In this document: positions 9,155 through 17,776 of the stretch, piece by piece
How the letters are laid out: every line of letters begins with the position of its first letter
How positions within the stretch are numbered: position 1 is the first letter of the stretch
Origin: Erysipelotrichales bacterium
Lineage (GTDB): Bacteria; Bacillota_I; Bacilli_A; RFN20; CAG-826
Direction: 5' to 3'
DNA: 64,000 nucleotides
NCBI GenBank assembly: GCA_022508525.1
Contig: JAFLVA010000002.1
Span: 1 to 64,000, forward strand
Notes under the pieces: generated by a model
Seen by the model: only the letters and a program-made list of their open reading frames with translations
Database searches by the model: none
What the model was told of the DNA's origin: nothing
Position numbers and translations under genes: made by a program

Positions 9155-9694
9155 CTATTTTCTTAGCAAACGTTTTAATCTAGGTCGATTATATCTTTGA
9201 ATAACTACAAATATACTATCAAAACAAAATGCGAGGATTGATGTGATAATAAACGCGACTAGTGAACCAAACCAAATAGTGCATATGATTGGTACTAAAC
9301 TTAAAACCATATTAATTTCGTGCACTATTTCAGATTGGCAAGTTGCTTGTATAATTTCTTCAAAAGTATGTTCTTTAATGTTAAATGCTTTTGAATCATA
9401 AGTAGGGAGTAATTTTTTCCATTTTTTTACTTGAAGAAAATTATATAATTTTGGTTCAAATTTTCTTTCTTTAAACCACCACTTATTATAATCCATTTTG
9501 TTATGATAAATTGCATTTAAGCTATGTCCCACAACGAGACGGATGGCAAGATGATAAAAACATGTTCCAAAAGTTATGGCAAGTGAAAAGAGAATGCTGA
9601 TACTTGTAAAATAATAAGTTATTCCGCATATTAATAACCCAACGAAAGAAATTAAAGTAAGCAAAATCATCTTCTTTTTCATAGTTTTAAACAC
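9155..9694 (-). CDS. Glycosyl-4,4'-diaponeurosporenoate acyltransferase (CrtO)-like membrane protein
   Basis: WWFKERKFEPKLYNFLQVKKWKKLLP and C-terminal VVIQRYNRPRLKRLLRK resemble the staphylococcal CrtO signature. Confidence 0.7.
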   Translation of the reverse strand: MFKTMKKKMILLTLISFVGLLICGITYYFTSISILFSLAITFGTCFYHLAIRLVVGHSLNAIYHNKMDYNKWWFKERKFEPKLYNFLQVKKWKKLLPTYDSKAFNIKEHTFEEIIQATCQSEIVHEINMVLSLVPIICTIWFGSLVAFIITSILAFCFDSIFVVIQRYNRPRLKRLLRK

Positions 9695-9781
9695 CTCAAA
9701 CTGCTATTTGTATTGTGTATTTATTATAGCATATCTAATTATTTAAACGAATTTTAAACTGTTTCTATGATATTTTTTTAA

Positions 9782-10357
9782 TTAAATAGTTTTGTTTTCA
9801 GTAGAATGACAAAAATCGACAATGCCACTTTCAGTATGATATAAAGCGCCAGTAATAAGCAAATCTTCAATATTGTTTATGTGGTCTTTAATCTTATTTA
9901 CACTTTGTTTTATATTTAATGTGACTGCACTTATCATGTCTTTTTCATCACCAATTGCGTGTTTTATTTCATCAGTAATATATTTTACATATCCACTATT
10001 TTGTTCAAGTGCTGCACATACGGCACCACAACCGGTATGTCCAAGTACAACAACAAGTTTACAACCAAGATGCTCCACTGCATATTCAATGCTACCTAGT
10101 TGAATATTGTCAATGACATTACCAGCAACACGAATTACAAATAAGTCACCAATTCCTGCTGAAAAGATACATTCAGGAATTACTCTTGAATCTGAACAAC
10201 TTACAATAACTGCAAATGGATGTTGTCCATTTTTGCTTGTATATAATCGTTTGTCTGGAGAAATATCTCCGGCACATTTTGTTGAATTAATGTAAGTTTT
10301 ATTTCCTTCTTTTAATCGTTCTAATGCGTCAAATGCAGTTATGTATTTTTCTTTCAT
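9782..10357 (-). CDS. Beta-class carbonic anhydrase
   Basis: CSDSRV, RVAGN, GSIEYAVEHLG, VVLGHTGCGAV motifs. Confidence 0.95.
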   Translation of the reverse strand: MKEKYITAFDALERLKEGNKTYINSTKCAGDISPDKRLYTSKNGQHPFAVIVSCSDSRVIPECIFSAGIGDLFVIRVAGNVIDNIQLGSIEYAVEHLGCKLVVVLGHTGCGAVCAALEQNSGYVKYITDEIKHAIGDEKDMISAVTLNIKQSVNKIKDHINNIEDLLITGALYHTESGIVDFCHSTENKTI

Positions 10358-10454
10358 GTTTATCCCTTACCTTAAGAATTATTTGTTTTCTGCATTATGA
10401 TTATAGTATATTTTTTATTCTATAATCAATTGATTTTGTAGTATCAGAAAAACA

Positions 10455-10487
10455 AAAAACCGTCCTTTAAAAGGAACGGTTTTTTTA
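10455..10487 (-). terminator. Intrinsic terminator of ppdK
   Basis: AAAAAACCGT-cctttaaaagga-ACGGTTTTTTT. Confidence 0.85.
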
Positions 10488-10506
10488 CTTTTGATTTGAT
10501 TTGCTA

Positions 10507-13143
10507 TTATTTTTTAGGATGTTTAATAGCAGCTTGTGCAGCAGCTAAACGAGCAACTGGTACACGGAATGGTGAACATGAAACATAATCTAATCCAGCC
10601 TTGTGGTAGAATTCGATTGAGTTTGGTTCGCCACCTGTTTCACCACAGACACCGACATGTAATTCAGGTCTTGTTGAACGGCCAGCTTTAACTGCCATAT
10701 CGACTAATTTACCAACACCGTGTTGATCAAGTGTCTTGAATGGATCTTCTTCGAAGATCTTGTGTTCGTAATAGTCTGGTAAGAACTTAGCAGCATCATC
10801 ACGTGAGAATCCGAATGTCATTTGTGTTAAGTCATTTGTACCAAATGAGAAGAATTCTGCTTCGCCAGCGATTTCATCTGCAAGTAATGCAGCACGTGGG
10901 ATTTCGATCATTGTACCAACATGGTATTTCATGTTAACACCAGCTTCAGCGATTAATTTATCTGCTGTTTCTGTAATGATCTTCTTAACATATTTAAGTT
11001 CTTTAACTTCTAAGACGAGTGGTACCATGATTTCTGGTTCAATCTTTAAGCCAGTCTTCTTAGTAACGTTGATTGCAGCTTTGATAATAGCTGTTGTTTG
11101 CATTTCGCACATTTCTGGATAAGAAACTGCTAAACGGCAACCACGGTGACCCATCATAGGGTTGAATTCGTGTAAGTATTCGATACGAGCTTTAACTTGT
11201 TCAACAGTTCTACCTGTTGCTTTAGCTAATTCTTCGATTTTGTCTTCTTCTGTTGGTAAGAATTCATGTAGAGGTGGATCTAATAAACGTACGTTAACGT
11301 TCATTTCTCCCATTGTTTCATATAATGCTTCAAAGTCAGATTGTTGCATTGGTTCTAATTCTGCTAAAGCAGCTCTACGTTCTTCAACTGTATCTGCTAA
11401 GATCATTTTTCTCATTGAGAAAATTCTATCTTTATCAAAGAACATGTGTTCTGTACGGCATAAGCCAATACCTTCAGCACCAAATTCTTTTGCTTGTCTT
11501 GCATCACGAGGTGTATCAGCGTTTGTACGAACTTTTAATGTACGAGCATCATCAACCCATTTCATTAAACGTCCGAAGTAACCTGCTGATAAATCAGGCA
11601 TAACTTTCTTGATGTCGCCAAGGTAGACTTTACCTGTAGAACCATCTAATGAAAGTGTATCTTTATCTGTATATACTTTGCCGTCGATTGTAAGTGTTCT
11701 TGCTTCTTCATCGATTAAAGCTTCTTTACAACCACAGACACAGCATTTACCCATACCACGAGCAACGACAGCTGCGTGAGATGTCATACCACCGCGCATT
11801 GTTAAGATACCTTCAGCAGCGACCATACCAACGATATCTTCTGGAGATGTTTCAGCACGTGCTAAGATAACTTTTTCGCCAGCTGCGTGTCTTGCTTCAG
11901 CTTCTTCTGCTGTGAAAGCAATTTTACCAGTACCTGCACCAGGACCAGCTGCTAAACCTTCAGCAATAACAACACCATTCTTTAAATCATCTTTATCGAA
12001 TGCTGGTAATAATAATTTATCAAATGAAACTGGATCAATTCTTAAGATAGCTTCATCAGTTGTAATTAATCCTTCATCAACTAAATCACATGCAATTTTT
12101 AATGCTGCAGCAGGAGTTCTCTTACCATTACGTGTTTGTAAGAAATAGAGTTTTCCTTCTTCAACAGTAAATTCCATATCTTGCATATCTCTGTAGTGAT
12201 GTTCCATTTTCTTAATAGTTTCAACGAATTGTTTGTAAACGTCTGGCATACGAGCATTGAGTTCTTCAATGTGTAATGGAGTACGGATACCTGCAACGAC
12301 GTCTTCACCTTGTGCGTTTGGTAAGTATTCTGCAGAGATTTTGTTTTCACCAGTTGCTGGGTCACGTGAGAATGCAACACCTGTACCAGATGTTTCACCC
12401 TTGTTACCGAATGCCATTGATTGGACGTTAACTGCAGTACCCCATGAGTATGGAATAGAGTTCATCATACGGTAGACGTTAGCACGTGGGTTATCCCATG
12501 AACGGAAAACAGCTGTAACTGCTTCGATTAATTGAACATATGGATCTGCTGGGAAGTCTTCGCCAAATGTTTCTTTATAATATGCTTTATATTTTGCTAC
12601 TAAAGCTTTTAATTCATCGGCTGTAACTTCTGTATCTAATTTATAGCCTCTTGATTCTTTCAAATCTTCTAACATTTTGTCCATTGCGGTTCTTGGATGA
12701 CCTTTAGCAATGTTTGTAAACATTAAGATGAAACGGCGATAGCTATCGTAAGCAAATCTTTCGTTATCTGTTTCTTTTGCTAATACTTCAACAGTTTTAT
12801 CATTTAAACCTAAGTTAAGGATTGTATCCATCATACCAGGCATACTGACACGAGCACCAGAACGAACACTAACTAATAATGGGTTCTTGTCTCCACCAAA
12901 TGATTTTCCTGTTTCTTTTTCAACGGCTTTAATTGCTTCGTGAACTTGTTTTACTAAGAATTCTGGAAGTTTTTTTCCGCTGTCATAATAAAGTGTGCAA
13001 GCTTCAGTTGTAATTGTGAAACCTTGTGGAATTGGGACTCCAATGTGGGTCATTTCTGCTAAGCCAGCACCCTTACCACCGAGAAGTTCTTTACCTAAAC
13101 CATGAGCTTCTTTAAAGTGGTAAACATACTTTTTTTCTTGCAT
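10507..13143 (-). CDS. ppdK: Pyruvate, phosphate dikinase
   Basis: GGKGAGLAEMT, GGMTSHAAVVARGMGK, GTNDLTQ, GVCGETGG; start trimmed to MQEKKYVYHF, preceded by AGGAGG. Confidence 0.97.
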   Translation of the reverse strand: MQEKKYVYHFKEAHGLGKELLGGKGAGLAEMTHIGVPIPQGFTITTEACTLYYDSGKKLPEFLVKQVHEAIKAVEKETGKSFGGDKNPLLVSVRSGARVSMPGMMDTILNLGLNDKTVEVLAKETDNERFAYDSYRRFILMFTNIAKGHPRTAMDKMLEDLKESRGYKLDTEVTADELKALVAKYKAYYKETFGEDFPADPYVQLIEAVTAVFRSWDNPRANVYRMMNSIPYSWGTAVNVQSMAFGNKGETSGTGVAFSRDPATGENKISAEYLPNAQGEDVVAGIRTPLHIEELNARMPDVYKQFVETIKKMEHHYRDMQDMEFTVEEGKLYFLQTRNGKRTPAAALKIACDLVDEGLITTDEAILRIDPVSFDKLLLPAFDKDDLKNGVVIAEGLAAGPGAGTGKIAFTAEEAEARHAAGEKVILARAETSPEDIVGMVAAEGILTMRGGMTSHAAVVARGMGKCCVCGCKEALIDEEARTLTIDGKVYTDKDTLSLDGSTGKVYLGDIKKVMPDLSAGYFGRLMKWVDDARTLKVRTNADTPRDARQAKEFGAEGIGLCRTEHMFFDKDRIFSMRKMILADTVEERRAALAELEPMQQSDFEALYETMGEMNVNVRLLDPPLHEFLPTEEDKIEELAKATGRTVEQVKARIEYLHEFNPMMGHRGCRLAVSYPEMCEMQTTAIIKAAINVTKKTGLKIEPEIMVPLVLEVKELKYVKKIITETADKLIAEAGVNMKYHVGTMIEIPRAALLADEIAGEAEFFSFGTNDLTQMTFGFSRDDAAKFLPDYYEHKIFEEDPFKTLDQHGVGKLVDMAVKAGRSTRPELHVGVCGETGGEPNSIEFYHKAGLDYVSCSPFRVPVARLAAAQAAIKHPKK

Positions 13144-13440
13144 TGTTTTTCCTCCTAAATAAATTCCCTTGCTAATTTTTATTAGCATGGTTTAATGCTA
13201 CGGAAATATCTTAACACAAATGAAATATAATTTCATTTAAAATATAAAAAAAATAAAAAATACAATTAGTATAATATGTGCCAAGTTTTACGAAAAACTT
13301 AAATGAATCAAATTATAAGGCAAATATAACTTTTTACTGAACAATTCTTTTAACTATTTTATTATTGTAAAAATGTGTCCTCTCTGATGTTTGAATATAT
13401 TTGCATTTATGTTTGCGAGTACATTACTTCTAAATTTTGT

Positions 13441-13495
13441 TGTACATTTAAAAAAAATACCCCTCCTCCTGTTTGTCCAGGGTTTGGGGTACATT
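13441..13495 (-). mobile_element. Second, inverted copy of the degraded IS end
   Basis: Reverse complement TGTACCCCAAACCCTGGACAAACAGGAGGAGGGGTATTTTTT aligns with 8699-8741. Confidence 0.7.
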
Positions 13496-13516
13496 CACTA
13501 TAAAATTATTAAATCC

Positions 13517-14305
13517 TTATAATTGTTTTACTTTTTTTCTGCGTACGAGATAAATAATAAGACAAACAATTCCTGCGACTAGTAAGAATGGAGCAGAATA
13601 AGCAAGGAAGGAAACAATGCCTAGACCCAAACTAGAAAGGAACTTTGGATAATCACCAAGAAAATTGTTTTTTTCTACTGCGTTATTTTGATAATAATGA
13701 ATAGTTACAGTAGAGTAATCTAATATAGCATCATAGCTATCAAGTTTATTATAGAGTAGTTTTAATTGTGTATTGATATCATCAATGTAATTACGTATTT
13801 TCATTATGCTATCAAGTGATAGATTGTCTTCTGCTAGCATACGCTCATATGCGGTCTTGGAAGCTTCTAAAGTATTGATTTGAGCCTGAATAGAATTATA
13901 TGCAGAAGTTACATCTTCAGTGGTAATACGTTTGCTACCAATACCATCATTAGTATCTACAAAATCGAGAAATTCATTTAAGTGTCCTGTTGGTATTTTA
14001 TAGACAAAGTCGGCGTAATTATCTGTTTCTTGAGTAGATGAAGAAATATATCCTTCAAAGTAATAAGCGCGGGCGTTAATGTCTTTAATCACTTTCTGCA
14101 TATCATCACTCTGAATTGTATAATAGACAGAGTAAATAATTTTATGGCCAGTATCAACAACCACCTGGTTTCCATTTGATTCAACGCCTGGCCCGTTATT
14201 GTCGTTATGTCCTCCATCTCCATAATGAGCACCATTGCTGCTGCCACAAGAAGTAAGACCAAACCCAAATAATACTATAAGTAAAAATGCTGTTATTTTT
14301 TTCAT
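13517..14305 (-). CDS. DUF4349-type lipoprotein
   Basis: Lipobox LTSC; YYFEGYISSS.., coiled-coil middle, C-terminal TM followed by a basic tail. Confidence 0.8.
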   Translation of the reverse strand: MKKITAFLLIVLFGFGLTSCGSSNGAHYGDGGHNDNNGPGVESNGNQVVVDTGHKIIYSVYYTIQSDDMQKVIKDINARAYYFEGYISSSTQETDNYADFVYKIPTGHLNEFLDFVDTNDGIGSKRITTEDVTSAYNSIQAQINTLEASKTAYERMLAEDNLSLDSIMKIRNYIDDINTQLKLLYNKLDSYDAILDYSTVTIHYYQNNAVEKNNFLGDYPKFLSSLGLGIVSFLAYSAPFLLVAGIVCLIIYLVRRKKVKQL

Positions 14306-14320
14306 ATGTAAATCCTCCTA

Positions 14321-14806
14321 TTATAAATGAATAATACCTATTTCAGCGATTCGGACAATACTGGCAATGAAGAATATGATACCGATTGCTAGAGAGTACG
14401 GTGCAAATTTTTTCTCTTTTTTACGAATAACTAATGCAGAAAATAATATACTTAATCCAGATGAGAATAAGCCTAATGGAATAATAATCCATAAAACAAG
14501 AGATAGACACGCCAATACGAAACTTGTTTTATCGATTTTTATATTTGTTTTGTGTTGTTGTTCTTCTCTTCTTTCTACTGCAGTTTTTTGCACGACAGGT
14601 TGTGTCATTGCCACACGCCCTGTCAGCATGTCCATAGAAACATCTAATAGAGAACACATTGATTCTAATTTATCAAGAGTTGGAGTAGTTTGATCAGTTT
14701 CCCATAGGCTGATAGATTGTCTAGAGACATTTAAAAGATTTGCTAGTTCTTCTTGCGATATGTTTTTTTGTTTACGTGCTGTCGCAATATTTTTTCCTAG
14801 TTCCAT
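14321..14806 (-). CDS. XRE-family HTH regulator with C-terminal TM segments
   Basis: IATARKQKNISQEELANLLNVSRQSISLWETDQTTPTLDKL HTH_3 motif; hydrophobic C-terminus. Confidence 0.88.
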   Translation of the reverse strand: MELGKNIATARKQKNISQEELANLLNVSRQSISLWETDQTTPTLDKLESMCSLLDVSMDMLTGRVAMTQPVVQKTAVERREEQQHKTNIKIDKTSFVLACLSLVLWIIIPLGLFSSGLSILFSALVIRKKEKKFAPYSLAIGIIFFIASIVRIAEIGIIHL

Positions 14807-14946
14807 GATATCACCTCGTGCTATTATTATATCTTTATTGTCAATTGCAAAGTACCAATAGTCAATTGGAAAATTGTCAAGTGAAGTATGGAATTATGTC
14901 AAGTTGGCAAAAAAAATGCAATAAGTGATGTGATTTATGAAAAAAA

Positions 14947-15012
14947 CTTTAGTAGTTCAAATGTATATTTGTGATTTTTTCATTTCTCGCAATAGAACAT
15001 GAACTACTAAAG
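14947..15012 (-). terminator. Long-loop terminator-like inverted repeat (13-bp perfect arms, 40-nt loop)
   Basis: CTTTAGTAGTTCA ... TGAACTACTAAAG; on the minus strand followed by TTTTTTT. Confidence 0.6.
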
Positions 15013-15072
15013 AAATATATATAAGATATTTATTTTTATAAAATACGCAATTAAAAAAATAGACACTAATGC

Positions 15073-15771
15073 CTATTTTATATATGAAAGCAAATGATTT
15101 ACTTCTTCATTTGTTAATTCGCGATATTCCCCAACCGCAAGTGTATCATGTGTCAAAATGTCAAAACTTAAGCGATCTAAGTTTATTACCTCATAACCAA
15201 ATGATTTAAACATCCTTTTCACTTGATGGAATTTTCCTTCGTGAATTGTTAATTTTGCATGTGTTTCGTCAAGTATTTCTAGAGTTGCTGGTAAACAAGT
15301 ATAACCATCATCAAGAACAATGCCTTTATTAAATTTATCAATTAAAGAACTTTCTAATTTGTGGTTAACTTCCGCAACATATGTTTTATCAACATGTTTT
15401 TTTGGTGATAACAGAGCGTGAGCAAGAGCACCATGATTTGTTAATAACATTACACCCGTTGTATCCAAATCAAGGCGACCAACTGGTGCAATTCCATATT
15501 TTTTATATTCAGGAAGTAAATCCACTACAACTTCGTGGTAATCATCTGCGGTAGCAGAAATATAGCCCTTTGGCTTATTTAATAAAAGATAATAGAATTC
15601 TTTATACTCAATCTTTTTATCATCGATTGATATGTTGGAATTAAAATCAACATAAAAATCACTCTCTTTAACAAGAGTGCCATTAACTTTTATTCTGCCA
15701 GTTTTAATAAGCTGTTTTACTTCTTTTCGCGTACCCAGTCCAGCATTTGCTAAATATCTATCAAGTCTCAT
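15073..15771 (-). CDS. RsuA-type 16S rRNA pseudouridine synthase
   Basis: S4 domain MRLDRYLANAGLGTRKEVKQLIKTGRIKVNG; NKPKGYIS; GRLDLDTTGVMLLTNHG. Confidence 0.93.
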   Translation of the reverse strand: MRLDRYLANAGLGTRKEVKQLIKTGRIKVNGTLVKESDFYVDFNSNISIDDKKIEYKEFYYLLLNKPKGYISATADDYHEVVVDLLPEYKKYGIAPVGRLDLDTTGVMLLTNHGALAHALLSPKKHVDKTYVAEVNHKLESSLIDKFNKGIVLDDGYTCLPATLEILDETHAKLTIHEGKFHQVKRMFKSFGYEVINLDRLSFDILTHDTLAVGEYRELTNEEVNHLLSYIK

Positions 15772-15773
15772 AA

Positions 15774-16706
15774 TTAATTTTCTATTTTATCTACTTTATG
15801 TTTAGAACCTAATTTATCCATAACAAGGGCTAAGGCAATACCAATTGCAAGCATTGCTATAACAAGTGCAAATTGCCATGGATTTTTAATTAAAATATTA
15901 TAGTAGCCTTCATTAAAAACTTCGTGATTATAATAGACAGAGAAAACTGATCCTACAATGAATCCTAAAATAGCAAAAAATGTAGGAACCTTGTGTTTGT
16001 TTAGCAAGTATTTCATTAGGACAACAATACTTACAAGACCGATAATTGCACCAATTGCAAAAATTGCAACAATAAGCAAATTAGAGCCAAATTTAAATGA
16101 CAATAAATCTTTAATGACGTTTGGAATTGATTCAATGACAATTAATTCGTATAGACCTAAAGCAAGTAACACTGCAGATCCTGAAATTCCTGGCACAACA
16201 AGTGCGAATGATGCAAAAATACCACCAATAGCAATTAAGATATATGACCATGCATTTAAATTATCTGCATTTACAGTTAAGCCTAAGTGACGTGATACAA
16301 CACCTAAACCAGCAGCAATTAAAAGAGCAACAACAAAGCAAATGATGTTTTTTGGAGTGATTTTTTCTCCTTTGACATTTCTATAAATTGAAGGCAAACT
16401 TCCAATAATGAATCCAACAAACAAAGTTATTGTAGGAATTGGAATATATCTTAGACCAAGTTCTACTATTTTTACCAAAGCGATATAACCTATAAGCGCT
16501 CCTATTGCAAGAGGGATTAAAAATAGAATGGAGTCTTTGAAGTGTTTTTTAATTCCTGTAACACTTTCAATAATATCTTCATAAACTCCCATAGATAAAG
16601 CTAATGTTCCTCCGCTGATTCCTGGAATTAACATAGCTATACCTACGACTAGACCTTTTAAAGCAATAATTAGAAAATCTTTAAAACTTTTAATTTGTGT
16701 TTTCAT
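15774..16706 (-). CDS. DUF368 / PopT-type polyprenyl-phosphate transporter
   Basis: GLVVGIAMLIPGISGGTLALSMGVYE and VVPGISGSAVLLALGLYE repeats; polytopic. Confidence 0.88.
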   Translation of the reverse strand: MKTQIKSFKDFLIIALKGLVVGIAMLIPGISGGTLALSMGVYEDIIESVTGIKKHFKDSILFLIPLAIGALIGYIALVKIVELGLRYIPIPTITLFVGFIIGSLPSIYRNVKGEKITPKNIICFVVALLIAAGLGVVSRHLGLTVNADNLNAWSYILIAIGGIFASFALVVPGISGSAVLLALGLYELIVIESIPNVIKDLLSFKFGSNLLIVAIFAIGAIIGLVSIVVLMKYLLNKHKVPTFFAILGFIVGSVFSVYYNHEVFNEGYYNILIKNPWQFALVIAMLAIGIALALVMDKLGSKHKVDKIEN

Positions 16707-16787
16707 ATATAAACCTCTTATAAATTATATACTTTACTTGCATATAATTCCACAAAATTAACCAAACTACATGTAAGGAGATATTAT

Positions 16788-17105
16788 ATGCAAAGGTTGA
16801 AATGTAACGAAGAGGTTTGTCGTAACAATTATTGTCGACATTGTGTAAAAGATGTAATTCAAATTTCTAATGAAGCTTATTGTAAATCTTTTGATAAAAA
16901 AAATAACAAAAATAATAATCAAGCTAAATTTGAGTATGAATTTGCATGTGACACAGGATTGGGTACAGAACATGATATGCATCACATTCTTTGTAATGAA
17001 GAAGCATGCGACTATTGGAACTTTGGCGAATGCAACGCACACGAAATTCATGTCGATAATAAAAGTGTTGGTGCTAAATGTGTAACTTTTACACCAAAAG
17101 ATTAA
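16788..17105 (+). CDS. DUF1540 cysteine-rich protein
   Basis: Two Cys-rich blocks (LKCNEEVCRNNYCRHCV; ILCNEEACDYWNFGECNAHEIHVDNKSVGAKCVTF). Confidence 0.8.
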   Translation: MQRLKCNEEVCRNNYCRHCVKDVIQISNEAYCKSFDKKNNKNNNQAKFEYEFACDTGLGTEHDMHHILCNEEACDYWNFGECNAHEIHVDNKSVGAKCVTFTPKD

Positions 17106-17108
17106 TAC

Positions 17109-17145
17109 ATGACAGTATATGGTGAATAGCCATATGCTGTTTTTG
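17109..17145 (+). terminator. Intrinsic terminator after DUF1540 gene
   Basis: ACAGTATATGG-tgaatag-CCATATGCTGTTTTT. Confidence 0.75.
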
Positions 17146-17212
17146 TTATTTCCTTAAATCATAATTGATATCTTATGATATAATTATCAAGATAAAGGAG
17201 GAAGCAGATTAT

Positions 17213-17764
17213 ATGAAATTAATAGTTGGGTTAGGAAATCCTGGGAAAGAATACGAAAACACAAGACACAATATGGGATTTAAGGTTATTGATAAATTTG
17301 CTGACTCTTTAGGAGTTATTGTAGATAAGTCAGATTTTAAAGGCTTATTTTGCAGAACAAAGTTTTATGATGAAGATATTTATCTATTAAAACCTCAGAC
17401 ATATATGAATTTATCAGGACAAAGTGTTCAAGCATTTATGAATTATTTTAAAATAGATGTTGAAGATGTAATTGTTGTTTTTGATGATTTGGCTTTGAAT
17501 CCTGGTAAAATACGTTTACGTTTAAATGGTTCTAGTGGTGGACAAAAAGGGATGCAAAACATTATAGATTTATTGAAAACTGATCAAATTAAAAGAATTA
17601 GAGTTGGAATTGGTGAACCAACATATGGGACTATTGACTATGTTTTAGGAAAGCCAGGGAAAGAAGATCAACTTTTAATTGACGAGGCTCAAGATAAAGC
17701 TGTTAATGCACTAAAAGAAGCGCTAAAAGTTAGTTTTCATTCCGCTATGTCTAAATACAACTAA
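17213..17764 (+). CDS. pth: Peptidyl-tRNA hydrolase
   Basis: MKLIVGLGNPGKEYENTRHNMGF, KPQTYMNLSGQSV, DDLALNPGKIRLR. Confidence 0.97.
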   Translation: MKLIVGLGNPGKEYENTRHNMGFKVIDKFADSLGVIVDKSDFKGLFCRTKFYDEDIYLLKPQTYMNLSGQSVQAFMNYFKIDVEDVIVVFDDLALNPGKIRLRLNGSSGGQKGMQNIIDLLKTDQIKRIRVGIGEPTYGTIDYVLGKPGKEDQLLIDEAQDKAVNALKEALKVSFHSAMSKYN

Positions 17765-17776
17765 AAGGATAACGAA

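Noticed and set aside
10931-12475. Several plus-strand ORFs antisense to ppdK (10931-11122, 11162-11581, 11313-11603, 11912-12148, 12257-12475)
   Set aside because: Shadow ORFs of the highly conserved ppdK coding strand; no RBS and low-complexity translations.
8692-13495. Calling the IS-flanked segment an active composite transposon
   Set aside because: Both ends are decayed, OrfA stops after about 30 aa, no OrfB/integrase is present, and no target-site duplication could be identified.
16767-17085. Antisense ORF 16767-17051 and alternative-frame ORF 16870-17085
   Set aside because: Overlap the DUF1540 gene, whose Cys pattern marks the real frame.
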